A DNA stretch of 64,000 nt from Prorocentrum cordatum (GCA_963575745.1 CAUYUJ010019919.1:16001-80000), one strand, 5' to 3'. Shown: positions 20,383 to 31,618, counted from the first letter of the stretch. Made by a program: numbers and translations. Notes: generated from the letters alone by a model not told the origin.

Positions 20383-23300
20383 TATAGCCAGGCTCCAGGG
20401 AGGAGTCCGCCACGGCGTCGACGACCTGCTCTGCCTGAGGACACACCGTGCACAGTGGCGGACCACACGACACGGCCTGGGCTTCATATTGTCACCGTCA
20501 ATGCGAACTCGCATGGGACGCTGATGCGGTATCTAAACACGGCGGACGCGGACATTGTGCTCGCCCAGGAGACACATGCGACCGACACCAAGCTCCCAGA
20601 GGTACAAGCTGATGCTCTTGATCTGGGCTGGCGGGGACAATGGCTGGCGGCTACCCCTACCCTAGATGGAGGCTCGGAAGGGGGGGGTGGCAGTTCTCGC
20701 ACGCACGTACATCCAGGTAACTTCAGCACCTTTCCTCAAGGCAGGGGAGATCGTTCCAGGGCGTGCTGTTGCTGGAGTGGTGCACGCAGGACCCTCTGGC
20801 GGACTGGTTTGCGTCTCATTGTATCTGTTCACTGGCGAGGGCCGCACGCCACGTAACCTCGCCATCGTCTGGGAGGTCTGTAAATCTGTCAAGAGGTTGT
20901 CTGATGCAGGGTACCCGTGGCTCATCGCTGGAGACTATAACATGACGCCCGACGAGTTGTTAGAGCACAACTGGCTGCATTTGGTGAAGGGAGTGTGTTG
21001 TGCTCCGTCCAGTCCCACCTGCGTGCAAACCCTTCCTGGGCGTGTGCTGGACGATTTCATCCTCCATCGGTCCCTCACTGATGCGAAGGCGTTCTCCCTG
21101 GACGTGCTGGTGGATACGAGTCTTTGGCCTCACCAGCCAGTCCAGCTACAACTGCCTCATGCCAAGCTAGCACTGCGGAAGCGAGTCCTGAAGCAGCCGG
21201 AGGCGTTCCCTCCCCTCAAGCCTGGATGTGCTCGCTACCCATGGTGTTGGGGGAAGGTCATCACGGATGCACAGCAGGTGCAGAGCGGTGGGCAGCTGGC
21301 CGCAGTCTGGGACCTCATGCTAGATGGCATTGAATGGGAGCTTGCAAATCGACATGACCTTGTGGGTCGACAGAGAGCCGCTCACCTCGGGCGTGCAGGC
21401 CCCCCTGTGTTGCGTAACCTACCAGTTGCCTGGGCACCTGCACGTCGGCGCGAGCGTTTTGGCAGGACCGCTTCGGCTTGGGCGGTAGCTGCGCGGTGGG
21501 CGAGGCACCTCAAGTCCGTCCGTCAGGTTTTGTTGCGGGACATCGGCGTGCTGGATGCCATGGCAGGGAATGCCGAGGCCGACCCCAAGTTGCTACAACG
21601 CTTGGGCCAACTCTTGCATGAGGCAGAGGTGTACACTCGCAAGCTCCTGCGGCAGCACCATCTTCTTGATTTACTTGATGCCGAGGCGCGTGCGTTCTTC
21701 GCCGCTGGTTTGGAAGGGCTGGCGCTCGACACCTTTGAGGAGCAGGTGGGCCGCATCAGTCCGAGAAGCGACGTTCACAGCAATGCAGCAGGGGCGAAGG
21801 CCACGGCGGCTTGGCAAGAGTGGGCGAATGCCTCCTTTCTAGGAGGTGCAGGGCTCGCCCACAGATTCACGAAGGTGAAGATGGAAGTGGGAGTGCCCAC
21901 TGCTGGCAGCTCGTGCCAGCCCACTGCCCTGGCCGATGCGGAGCTTGACGTGTGGGCAGGTATTTGGCAGCATCACCAGCTCCGTGAGGTCGACCCCCCC
22001 GCAGGCGCCGAGAACTGGGGTGACCTCGAGCCCGTCACGGTGGCCAAGCTGCGCGAGGTGCTGTACACCTTCCCCGTTAAGTCGGCAGTGGGGCAGACTG
22101 GCCTTCACCCCAGGCAGCTGGACCAGTTGTCCGACACGGCCCTGCTCGCAGTCTCTTTGGTCTTCACTCTTTGCGAGCAAAGGCTGCAGTGGCCGCCTGA
22201 CAGGCTGGCTACGATCCTCGTCCGCTTGCCCAGGGCCAGCGGGGGAACCCGACTGATTGGCCTGCTGAACTCTCTGCTGCGAGTTTGGGGCCGAGCGAGG
22301 CGCCCAATTTCCGCAGACTGGAGTAAGGCACATCGGAGTGCGCACAGCTGGGGCTCGGGGGCGGGTCGTAGCTCATCGGCATCTGCTTTCTGCTTGGCGC
22401 TGACTAACGAGATGGATGTGGCGCACGGGAAGAAAACGCTCACGCTGCTGATCGACATTTGGAAATGTTTCGAGCTTATCGACCCCAGCGTCCTGCTGCG
22501 AGAGGCCGCATTAGTCGGTTACCCGTTGAGGATGGCCTGGATGCGCATTCAGGCTTATCGGCAGCGACGCACTCTGCGGGCGCACGGCAGCGAGTCGAAG
22601 TTCTTTGTCTCCGAGCAGGGCATCGTGGCAGGATGCCCACATGCGACGACAGTGCTGGAGATCCTCCTTTATAGGTCCATGTGTAGGCTCTCGGCGATCT
22701 GCCCCAATGTGGCGCCTCACCAGCTGGTGGACGACACGTCGCTGAGATGGAGTGGAGCTGAGGCGCAGTGTGCAGAGGAGGTGGCCCTGGCAGCCGACGA
22801 AGCACAGGAGGCGCTCACTGACCTTCGATTGCCAGTGCAGGTGAAGAAGCTGGGCTATGTCGCCTCGGACGCGGCCACGGAGCGCGCGGTGCTGCGGGTC
22901 ACTCAGCAGCGCCACATAGCACGCCAGCGCTGGATGCGTAACCTAGGGCACGGGCTCACGACGGTGCGGCCGTTACGGCTGCAGGAGCAGGTGCGGATGC
23001 TCGCGCTGCGCACTCGGGTACGACGGCTCCATATCCTCAAACGTGTTGTGGGGGTTCGACGGATGGCACGGATCCAGAGCACAGGCCTCGCACCCTCTGT
23101 GCTTCACGGTGCGGCTGTCATGGGCGTGGCTGAGCATGTTCTGAAGCCCGTGCGCACGCTTGCAGGTGCCTTAGCAGGCGTGAAAGCGGCGGCTTCTTTG
23201 ACGACAGGCTTGGTGATGCAGCGTCACCGTCTTTGCTGCCACGTTGGAGCTGCCCTACCTCTACGCGTCGTGGCTGTGGGAGGCGAAGGTGTCCATCACG

Positions 23301-25691
23301 CAGCCCCAGCACGCTTGGGAGGTGACGGTGTCTCGTATGCAGAAGGCCGAGACATGGTCCAAAGTCACGGGCCCGCTCTCGGCACTGTGGATGACGCTTA
23401 GACGTGTTGGCTGGTCTATGCGATCGGCACATGAAGTTATCACCGACGAGAATGTGTATTTCTCTCTACTGGCGGTGGCACCTCGTGATTTCCGAGGCTT
23501 ACTGGAAGCTGGAGTGCAACGGTGGCAGATGCGGCGTGCACAGCAGCATCCCCCAGGCTATGATGGCGAGGTCCTCTGGTATCGGGCAGTTCGTGCGTGC
23601 ATCCATGGGCCTCGTGCTGTGCGAGACTCGGCGGAGCTGGGAGCTTTGCAGTGTCTGTGGACAGGCGCCATGTGGCCACGAGAGAGAAAGTTCTGCCATG
23701 GCTTTGTTTCGTCGCCTAATTGTCTCGCTTGTTCGGCCATGAGACCCGAGACCCTCGGGCATCGTTGGCTTGGCTGCCCCGCGCTGCTTGAAGGCACCGT
23801 AGCGGACCCGTTGGATGATGACACGCGTGAGCACAAGCGTAGGGTCGCTACGCGGGAGCTGATGCGCAAGGAGGCGCTTGAGTCCGCGGACCCCACGTTC
23901 TTTGATTCGGTCCAGCACGCTTTCGCGATGCCGCTGGTCCCACCTAGCTCTGAGAGGCCCGACAGAACTCCTGAGCAAATTTTTGAATGGGGTGATCCTG
24001 AGGTTCCCTGGGAAGGCACGGTCTACACGGATGAGGCTGGCCAGGATATGCAGGTTCCCGAGCTTGCGCTGTGTGCCTGGGCGATTGTCCAGCTGGATTC
24101 CCAGGGCCGCCCGTCCAAAGCCAGGTTTGGAAGCCTCCCAGGGATCCAGTCGGTGCCCAGAGCTGCCAGGTATGCAGGATACCAGGCCATTCTCGCTTCG
24201 CGGTGTGTAACTAGAATCGTAAGTGATCGCCTTTCCCTGGTCCAAGAGGGCGAGCGTTGGGGCGAGAGCGAGGTTTCGGCCGCCGCTCGCCACGCCGAGA
24301 TTTGGCGAGCCATAAGAGCCACGGTCGAGCGGCAGGCCCGCCCCCCGCCCCGCTTTGCCTGGACCCCGTCTCACAAAACGGCCGAAGAGGCGCTTAGTCG
24401 GGGGGTGGGGGTGATGGCCTGGCTGGGGAACGCGTGGGCGGATTTCTTTGCCACTGTGGCGCTGCATGTTGTCACGATCAGCCCTAATTTCGGCAAAGGC
24501 CTGGAATTGCGCCTCGCCGAAGCTGTCAATCGCGCCAGGTTTGTGGCTTGTGCTGGCAAGCGAGTGCTGAGCTCAGGACGGTGGGATGGCCCCAAGGACG
24601 AGCCCCGTGCCCGCAAGCCCCCGCCAAAGCCGCCCAGCCTTGCCATTGTTTCTCATGATCTGGCGCCCGATGGAAAGGGTTTCAGATGCAGGAATTGTAA
24701 CAGAGCGGGGTTTTCGGAAGAGACGATCCGCGGTCTGCTGACCCGCCCCTGTCGGCCCTCCACCCTGCTCCGAGTTCGAGCCGCGGCTTTTTTGGCGGCG
24801 CACAGCCCATCCAGAGCCGAGGAGAACACTGCTCCCCCCTCGTCCCAGTCTGCCCTTGCCCTGGGTCTGGCGGCCGCGGCAGCGTGTGCTGCGACGGCGC
24901 GTCGCGGCGACTCCTGCGCTTCGCAGGGAAGGCCTGAGCAAGGGCGTGAAGATAGCAGGTCTCCCCGACGCGAGGGCTGTGCCGCCCCTGCTGCGCGCTC
25001 AGCCACGGCGAGAGATGGAGGCGGTGGGGGCCCGTCGTTGTCGTCGTCGGAGAGGCGGAGGAGGGATTCGACCGAGGAGCGGCTAGCCGCGCGCACGGCT
25101 CGCCTCCTCAGAGCTGCAGAAGGCACACCCGCTACTCTTGTCTCTGTCGCCTCGCCTCCCACTCTTGCGCCACCCACGGCAGGATTGCTGGAGGCCCCCC
25201 TGGAGGAGCAGGATGCGGGTGATTTGCGGGTGGGCGACTCGACGCGCGAGGAGGCTAGGAGGGCGGGGAATCGTGCGATGCGAACTCGTGCGATGCGCCC
25301 TGCCGCTGGCCCCTCGCCTGCGGCGGCGCCTGGAGCGGCGCAGCCTGCGGCCGCTGCCCCCGCTGCCCTGCAGGTGCAGGGCCAGGGCTCCCGAGCTGCC
25401 GCCGCTGCTGCTATCGCCGTGGGGGCGGGTGGTCGTGGGGAGCGTGATGAGGAGGTCTCGAGTGTGCTTGGACACGAGATCATCCAGCGACCGCCTTTCA
25501 CGGTTTGTCAGCGATGTGGAGCGTACGCCAAGCGGCAAGGGCGGCTTTTGGGGGCCCCCTGCCTTGGCGTCCTCCCCGCCCCTGCACGGTGTGCCAACCC
25601 CGCGGAGCGGGAACCGGCCAAGCGCCGTGACCGCCTGGTGGCGAAGCTCCACCCTGTGACGGGGGCCCCCCTCGCTCCTGGTCGGGGTTAG
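19429..25691 (+). pseudogene. LINE ORF2: endonuclease, reverse transcriptase, RNase H (frameshifted)
   Basis: The first in-frame ATG of the repeat array is at 19429; the other units have GTG there. Endonuclease (about 20480-21160): VNANSHG, the catalytic Glu in AQETHA (20569), GDYN (20930-20941), then a degenerate HQP end. A single extra G in a G8 run (20680-20687) shifts the frame. Reverse transcriptase (about 22060-22900): GQTGLHPRQL, RLIGLLNSLLRVW, motif A LIDIWKCF with Asp at 22454, motif B GIVAGCPHATTV, motif C LVDD at 22730-22735 (V replaces the usual A/M). A second shift lies near 23215-23240. Then a CLACS...ETLGH...GCP (CCHC) motif near 23719. RNase H (about 24010-24470) has YTDEAG (Asp 24030), VSDRLS (Asp 24225) and GNAWAD (Asp 24441); the usual Glu appears replaced in RAARYAGYQA. 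After an Ala-rich linker come two CxxC...LL..PC zinc modules. Stop at 25689-25691. Confidence 0.9.
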
Positions 25692-25948
25692 GCCCCAGGT
25701 CCTTCAGGTCTCTGGCGAGGCCCTGCAGGCTGTGTTTGCCTTTTTGGTGCGGTCTGGCGACCGCCTCTGTGCTCTGGCCCCTTTTTGGGTCTCTAGAGTT
25801 GCCTTGCAGGCTCGGCCTGCCCTTGCGCGCGGTCTGGGGACCGTGTACTGTGCTCTGGAGCCTGGAGAGGCCCCAAGAGCCCTCGGCCCTAGTGGCCCGT
25901 CACAAGTACAGGGCTGCGTTCGACCACGGACGCGGTCTCTTTGACGAG
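25692..25948 (+). other. 3' untranslated region of the retrotransposon
   Basis: 257 bp after the ORF2 stop, with no frame of note. It contains two loosely repeated phrases (GCGGTCTGGCGACCGCCTCTG near 25748 and GCGCGGTCTGGGGACCGTG near 25829), each a small hairpin with stem GGTC/GACC. It has no poly(A) tail and runs into CA repeats. Confidence 0.6.
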
Positions 25949-26001
25949 CGACACACACACACACCACACACACACACACCACACACACACACTGTGTGTG
26001 T
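25949..26001 (+). repeat. (CA)n tract at the retrotransposon 3' end, then TG
   Basis: CA repeats with ACC interruptions to 25990, followed by a short TGTGTGTG run that forms a hairpin with them. Same strand sense as the 800-bp CA tract at the 5' end of the retrotransposon. Confidence 0.95.
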
Positions 26002-26727
26002 GTTGCCTTCATGAATGGAGTCGGGGGCGGCAAAGAGGGGGGGGATATCATGTCGTGGGCCACGATATCTCCCCAGACTTCATGGCGGCCCTTCTTATTT
26101 CATTACGTTCCCTGGCCCCCCCGCTGGGCCGCGCACATGCCGCCGGTCATGATTTGCACCCCCCCCTCTTGGACCCCCCCCCCTTGGCCGCTCCCGATGG
26201 AGATTTTTCACCGTTTTCAGCCTCTGGGGGGCCCCAGGACCGTCAGTGAAAACGACTCGGGATGGAAACCGAGGGCCCGCAAAGTGTGCAGTGACCACAC
26301 TGTGGGGTGAATCGGCACGGATTCCGGGTGACCGCACAAGTTTCCCAATGTGCCGCAGTTTTCAACCCTCGATGTTCCGGGTACTCGGACTTTTTCGTGG
26401 GTTCCCGGAGGTCTTCCAGCTTCGAGCTACTTTCTAGCAGCTGCGCATCGCCGAGAGCGTTCCGGGGGTGCCCGAAACATCTCCAGCGGCCGGCAGAGGC
26501 GGGAGGTATGGCCCGAGAACCAAACCGCCAGTGCAACGTATTTAGAGATCAGAAAAGCCACCCCCATATTAAGCGCCCCGACAAGCGGAGCCGTGCAGCA
26601 AGCGCACCCAAGGGAGCAGTCGAACATGGCAGGGCTGATTCGTAAACGCCCAAGGCCGTGTAGTGAACGCCAGTGGTCGGGGTCTGGGTGGCTTTTCCTC
26701 CCGTGGGTACACGCTGGTCGTTGAAAG
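26002..26727. other. No gene; palindrome and element fragments
   Basis: Near-palindrome at 26043-26076 (GATATC ... CGTGGGCCACGATATC). The stretch about 26195-26275 is a fragment of the paired-hairpin element core (TTTTTCACCGTTTTCAGCC, GTCAGTGAAAACGACTCGGG). The remainder shows no coding evidence. Confidence 0.5.
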
Positions 26728-26870
26728 TAGGTATTTTTGGACCCCCAGATCCCAATCAACTTCCAGCGCCTTCCTTAGCCTTCCTACTTCAAGAATCGAC
26801 GCGTTTTTGCTGTGCTTGTTTTATTCTCTGGGGCTGCCTGAGCCCAATCAGCTTCATCCGCCTTCCTACT
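26728..26870 (+). repeat. Dispersed ~130-bp repeat, copy 2
   Basis: Contains CCCAGATCCCAATCAACTTC, AGCGCCTTCC, AGAATCGACG and GAGCCCAATCAGCTTCATCC in the order seen at 12723-12845 and 33856-33985. Function unknown. Confidence 0.55.
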
Positions 26871-27296
26871 TCCTGTTCTTACCTACAGTGGGGGCGCGTA
26901 CCAAGAAACCAGCTGGATTTTGCCAGGGTGCCCGGGGTTTCTTGGATTTCGATGGGCCCCCGATAAGATCCTGACGATTTTCGATCGACACTTCAATGGG
27001 TTCTCACTGAACCAATCGCGGATTTCAGGGTCGGGCTTCCTGCGGAGGTCTCTTGTGGCCGAGCCCCCACCTGCACTTCTGCCGGCCGACGTGTACTGAC
27101 CACCAGCGCGGAGGCCTGCTCCACTGCTGTGGCCTCCGAGGGCCCCCGCGGGGCCCCCATCGGGACCGTCCACGGAGGCGGCTCTCGGGGCGCCGAGCCG
27201 GCCCTCGCGGGAGGGGGGGGCCTCCGGCCCCCCCCCGCAGTGCAACGCGCATTCTTTCGGGAAACAAGAAGTGGCAGAAACATAAAACCCCCATCC
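26871..27296. other. No gene seen
   Basis: GC-rich DNA without recognisable protein. Small C/G palindromic stretches such as GGGGGGGCCTCCGGCCCCCCCC near 27217. Confidence 0.4.
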
Positions 27297-27487
27297 ATCT
27301 ACTCCAGATTTCGTCATAAAGGGAGGGGGGTCTCATTTCGGGGGGGGGTCTCTTCCAGGCTATCTTGGAGGGCCTGGGGGGGTCTGGGGACGATGTTTTG
27401 GAGGGTTCTCCCACGGGGGGGGTCTGAAATGGCCTGTCTTGGAGGGTCCAGACCCCCTCCCTTTTATTACGAAATCTGGAGTACCCT
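27297..27487. mobile_element. Inverted-repeat element with CTCCAGATTTCG arms
   Basis: Left arm from CTACTCCAGATTTCGTCATA followed by AAGGGAGGGGG (27298-27330). Right arm is its complement, CCCCCTCCCTTTTATTACG followed by AAATCTGGAGTA (27450-27482). The ~115-bp centre has GTCTCTTCC/GGCCTGTCTTGGAGG repeats. A fold-back element of about 190 bp, single copy here. Confidence 0.65.
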
Positions 27488-27610
27488 GCCACCATCTAGG
27501 AGTACTCTACAGACGCCGGGGCGTCTGTACGCCGAGCAGCCGGGGCGTCCATACGCCGAGCTCCCTGGCCGACCAGACGACGCGGTGTTTGCATCGAGCC
27601 CTTCCCTAGA
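27488..27610. other. No gene; short direct repeats
   Basis: GGGGCGTC(T/C)(G/A)TACGCCGAGC occurs twice (27519 and 27542), a 23-bp direct repeat. Confidence 0.5.
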
Positions 27611-27800
27611 GGAACGAGCAATGAAACAAACATAAAAACTCGGAGGTCCGCGCGGACTTCTCGGATCGGCGCCGGACCACCCTCCCTGGCGCGCGGAGCG
27701 CGCCAGGGGCGGCGCCGGAGGCGCCGCCGGGGGGCCCCAGCGCCGATCCGAGAGATCCGCGCGGACCTCCGATTTTTATGTTTGCGTCACTTTATGTTCC
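27611..27800. mobile_element. GGAGGTCCGCGCGGA inverted-repeat element, copy 1
   Basis: Long arms: AACATAAAAACTCGGAGGTC ... GATCGGCGCC on the left, and GGCGCCGATCCGAGAG ... GGACCTCCGATTTTTATGTT on the right. Outer GGAACGAGCAATGA / TCACTTTATGTTCC also pair loosely. The centre holds a GCGCGCGGAGCGCGC palindrome and GGCGGCGCCGGAGGCGCCGCC. The second copy is at 28923-29091. Confidence 0.7.
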
Positions 27801-28039
27801 CCTAATTCTGCTTCGGGCGATGCCCTCCGGACCCGTCGGCGTTGGCGGCGTCGCCTTGCCGGTGCTTCGCGGGGGCGCGTTCGGGAGGCTCCCGTCGCCG
27901 CGCGGAGGGGCGCGGCTCAGCCGAGGCTCGTGGAGGGGTCAGGGGCCGCTCTGGCGCCACACCCCCCTGCCGAGGCCCCGAGGGGGCCCAAGAGGGCCAC
28001 GGACGCTCAAAGGTGTTCATCTCCCCCCCTCGTCCTCGT
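27801..28039. other. No gene seen
   Basis: GC-rich spacer between an element and a microsatellite; no coding signature. Confidence 0.4.
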
Positions 28040-28565
28040 CGTCGTCCTCCTCCTCTTCCCTTCCTCCATTCTCCTCCTCCTCCTCCTCCTCCTCCTCCTC
28101 CTCCTCGTCCTTCTTTTTCTCCTCCTCCTCCTCCCCAGACGGCGACGACGACCACGACGACGACCGCCAACACAGAGGCGACAAGGACGACCACCGCCAC
28201 GACGAGGACGACGACCACGACCACGGCGCCGCCGACGGCGCCGCCGCCGGCGACCGCCCGGGCCTCCCAGGTGGGCCCTGCCCGACCGCCTCGGCCGGCG
28301 CAGCTGGCAGGAGCCGTCGCCGCGGTGCGCCCCCGCAGGCGCCGGCCCCGGGCGCAGCGGCCCGACCGCCTCGGCCAGAGGAGGAGGAGGAGGAGGAGGA
28401 GGAGGAGGGAAAAAAAGAAGGAGGAGACGAGGAGGAGGAGGAGGAGGAGGAGGAGGAGAAGGGGAGGAGGAGGAGGAGGAGGAGGAGGAGAAGGGGAGGA
28501 GGAGGAGGAGGAGGAGGAGGAGGAGGAGGAGGAGGAGGAGGAGGAGGAGGAGGAGAGGAGGAGGA
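28040..28565 (+). repeat. CTC tract, ACG-rich spacer and GGA tract
   Basis: (CTC)n at about 28040-28135, an ACGACG-rich and GC-rich spacer, then (GGA)n at 28377-28565. The two tracts are mutually complementary and could pair across a ~240-bp loop. Long Arg/Glu/Leu frames here are artefacts. Confidence 0.92.
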
Positions 28566-28922
28566 GGACCCCCTCGAGTCTGGACGCCCGAAAGGGGTAC
28601 GGAAAGAATGGGTGCAATGCCCAGCAGCAGTTCCTGCTCATTTCGAGCAGGACTCGCTGTCGGTGCCGCCGCGGCCTGTGTCCATTCGAGACAGAAGGCC
28701 GCCCGCCGAACAGCGGCCGCTGTTGCTTTGGGACAAGATGTGTTGTTGGGCGTTGTACCCATGCTTTCCGTACCCATCTGGGCGTCCAAATCGAGCCATG
28801 AGCAGAAATCAAGGCGGGAGGTGTTTTTCAAGAGGTTCGGCCTCCGGGGGCCCCTGCCAGGCCTCGGGGCCGTCGAAAAGGGGCTCAGGATGAGCAGCTG
28901 GTCATGGGACGGGGGATGGTAT
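28566..28922. other. No gene; paired-hairpin element core fragment
   Basis: About 28815-28890 carries GGTGTTTTTCAAGAGGTTCGGCC and GGCCTCGGGGCCGTCGAAAA, the core of the element at 7209-7391 without its hairpins. A near-repeat of CGACAGAAGGCCGCCCGCCG lies inside 28660-28720. No gene. Confidence 0.5.
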
Positions 28923-29091
28923 GGGGAGCGAACAAGCACAACAAGGCGGAGGTCCGCGCGAATTTCTGGGATCGGCGCTGGACCCCGCCAGGGGGGCGGC
29001 GCTGGAGGCGCCGCCAGGGGGGTCCAGTGCCGATCCGAGCAATCCGCGCGGACCTCCGAGTTGTTATGTTTATGTCATTGTTCGTTTCCCC
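28923..29091. mobile_element. GGAGGTCCGCGCGGA inverted-repeat element, copy 2
   Basis: Arms GGCGGAGGTCCGCGCGAATT ... GATCGGCGCTGGACC and GGTCCAGTGCCGATCC ... GCGCGGACCTCCGAG. Outer sequence ACAACAAGGC / GTTGTTATG pairs partly. Its right flank (TTATGTTTATGTCATTGTTC) matches the inverted left flank of copy 1, confirming that the arms extend outward. Confidence 0.7.
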
Positions 29092-29969
29092 AGATGGGTC
29101 GAGGCCGCGAGGTCATGACTAGATCATGGTGTGGGGGCTCTGGGGCGGGCGCAGCTGTCGGGGCTCGGGTGAGCGACGGAGGCGAACGGGCTCGTCTTAA
29201 GGACATTGGCGCGTAAGCTGCCCGCGTAGGGCCGCGCGTAAGCGTCTTCGCGTGCCGCTCTGGCGGCCCGCGTCAGCCACCGCGTGAGGCCGCTATGCCA
29301 TCGTGCGCGCGACCTGTTAATTTTCGTCACTTATGTAGCAGGGGTCAGCTTATGTCTCTTATGTAGCTTATGTGTGCTTCTTTTCGTCGCTTATTTATGT
29401 CGCGTATGTATGTCGCTTATTCCGCTAATGTATGCTCATTTTCGTCGCTCATGTAGGCCACTCTGCCTGTCCCAGGGCTTGGAATGCCCAGGTGGGCGAT
29501 TCCCCCTGTCTGCCCTCCATTGGCCCGGGGCTTTAGGAGCTATATATGCGTCGGAGGTGGACAGACCTCCTACCCTGACACGTCGATCAAGGAATTGGCC
29601 GTTTTCGTTCTCGAGAGGGCGTCGCGGCCGTCATTTTTGCGGGTCCAGGTCCGTCGGTTTTGGTCCCAGGCCGTTTTCACTAAGGGGAGGTCTACCAAAG
29701 GGAGGTTTGTCCACCGCCGAATGCGGCCACCCTGGCTTGGCGCTTGGCGACAGGGCCCTGCCTGACCCGGGTCTGCGCCGAACTGGGTCATTGCGTCCCC
29801 CAAGCTGACACAGGGCCTGTGAGTATGATACCAATCATATGCAAATACACCATTCGTTGAGCGACTACAACACGACCTGAGCGTTTACAGCACTACCTGA
29901 TCAGCCTTTCGGCGAATACAAGTACACATGTATCCTTTGTATGTGGTATAACAGCGTCGATGAGTATCA
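29092..29969. other. No gene; TTATGTCGCTTATGTA short repeats
   Basis: 29105-29128 has GTCATGA...TCATGG, a hairpin like those of the paired-hairpin family. 29325-29460 repeats TCGCTTATGTA/TTTTCGTCGCT several times. A small GTTTGTCC/GGTGGGC cluster follows. No protein motif. Confidence 0.5.
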
Positions 29970-30155
29970 GTGGGGTCGGAGGATCACGCCGCATCGCCGG
30001 TGTATCGGCGATGCGGCTCGATGTGGGCCCGTCTTTCTCCACGCCGACGTTGCCGATGCATCGCCGATGTCGCCAGTGCATCGCCGATGCGCTGCGATGC
30101 ATCGGCGGTGCGGCGCGATCCTCCGACCGTCGACCCCATCTGTTCGGACCCCAGC
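29970..30155. mobile_element. GCATCGGCGATGC palindrome element, copy 2
   Basis: Starts GTGGGGTCGGAGGATCACGCC and ends CGGCGCGATCCTCCGACCG then GACCCCATCTG. Central iterated GCATCGCCGATG octamers. Same family as 15530-15745. Confidence 0.7.
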
Positions 30156-31437
30156 CGAAAGGCCTCCATCGAGGTGGTTGGGATGCTCTGGGCTCTTGTT
30201 GGGCTTGCCATGGCTCGGACGTCCACTCGCCGCATCATGATGTTACCTGCGCTTACTTCTCTAAAGATGACCCAGGATGCTCCTCGATGGTCCTCGCCAA
30301 AGAAACATGCACACGTCCGAGCGATGCCAAGCTACTTCTACCAAGCTTCACCCCGATCTTGGCTTCCTCTTCGTCCTTCTCCTCGAACTCCTTCCCCTGC
30401 CCTGGTTTCTGTCGCCTCAGGGTCCAGCCCTGATTATTCATTCGGATGTGTTCGCCCTAGTTGCTCGGATTTCCGCGAGTGCTAAGAGGGCAGAAGTTAT
30501 GAACGCCAGCGATCTGGGCCAACGGGCCTCCGCCCACTTAGCGGCGTTGTCTACCCCTTGGCTTTGAGCCGGCTCAGGAGCGGAGGTGGCCCAGCATTGG
30601 TTCTCACCAGCAGAGGGGGAGAAAGGGGCCCCTCCATTGCCATTCGAACAACTGGTCAGTTTCGACCCCGGGAGGGGCCTGAGGACCGATTTTGAGTGAG
30701 TTTGTTCTCATGCACCCTCCCGCTTGGCCGACTTTCTCTCGGCGTATTTCTAGCCTCGGACCCCCCCGCCGCCTCCAACCCTAAGCCATTCAGGGCGCTG
30801 GCAACCTAAGCCAGATTCTGCCAGAGATGACCCGCCTTATCCTCCACTTGCAGTCTCCGATCCCCTTCGGCAAGCCCCGTCACGGTGATCCACGCAGGCG
30901 AGAAGGTAAAAAAGCGCAGCCGTCGCCATTCATGCTCCGCGGAGGCCCTCGAGTCGCGCCGGTTGCCACTGTCAGTGGACGAGCGCGTTGCTGATCCGCG
31001 CTGCGAGCACGCTCGCATGGCCGCCCTGCTGGCGTGGGCGACCCACCAGCGCCGCTGCGACGAGGTGTGCTTCCTTGGCATTTCGAACCAGCTCGCTTCC
31101 TCCCAGCCGGCGCTGACGTCGGCGCTCGGTACAAGTCGAGGACAGGGATGCTGTCCGGGTGCTTGCTGTGCACGATCGACGACGTCGTCCCCTGACGGCC
31201 CCACATCTGCGGTGTGCGTTCCACTTGGTGCAGGACTTCAACCTTGGCGCGGGGTGAGCGCATGGTCATTGCGAGCCCCAGCACTGGCGGGCGCGGTCGC
31301 GTGCCCGAAAGAAAAAAAGCAAAGCAACAAACAGAGAATGTAAAAACGTTCCAAAGCTTTTTTTGCATCGTTCCAGAGCGGTCAGGCACGCTCTGGAACA
31401 GCCCCGGTGCCCGATAGATCTTCCAGATCCGCCACCA
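30156..31437. other. No gene; dispersed fragments
   Basis: 30262-30336 (GATGCTCCTCGATGGTCC ... CACACGTCCGAGCGATGCC) is the reverse complement of 59921-59976, a dispersed repeat. AGCGTTCC-type module remnants are at about 31350-31400. No convincing coding frame. Confidence 0.45.
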
Positions 31438-31439
31438 GG

Positions 31440-31618
31440 GCTCAAGAGACGGGGTCAAAACGGGGGTCAGTCAGGGCGCCCGATCTTGCAGGATCCTGCG
31501 TAGCCAGCCAGGGTTGCTCTGACCCAGGCTGGCGTGCAGGATCCTGCAGGATCCTGCAGAAGACCCCTGACTGACCCGGGTCCTGACTCACACGGGTCTG
31601 GACTCACCTGGGTCAGTA
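31440..31618. repeat. GCAGGATCCTGC palindromic element, copy 1
   Basis: ACGGGGGTCAGTCAGGGCGCC on the left and GACCCCTGACTGACCCGGGTC on the right are inverted. The centre has repeated GCAGGATCCTGC palindromes. The relative at 56590-56830 keeps the same ends and palindrome. Confidence 0.6.

Larger units (their letters stand above)
17851..25948 (+). mobile_element. Non-LTR (LINE-type) retrotransposon with SL at its 5' end
   Basis: About 8.1 kb. In order: SL (17851-17872), 5' leader (to 18050), ORF1 (18051-19262), nine 108-bp repeats (19411-20382) in frame with ORF2, ORF2 with AP-type endonuclease, reverse transcriptase, CCHC motif, RNase H and C-terminal zinc modules (to 25691), and a 3' region ending at a (CA)n tract. 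There are no LTRs. APE plus RT plus RNase H is the layout of I/R1/Tad-like LINEs; the exact clade needs a tree. At least four frameshifts (about 18345-18360, 19030-19050, 20680-20687, 23215-23240) make this copy non-functional as assembled, though some could be homopolymer errors. Catalytic residues are otherwise retained, so it is a fairly young copy. (CA)n flanks both ends on the same strand. Confidence 0.92.

Noticed and set aside
19219-20514. 431-codon minus-strand frame with regular repeats
   Set aside because: Antisense to the 108-bp repeat array. The plus frame joins the endonuclease, and the reverse frame has no recognisable motif.
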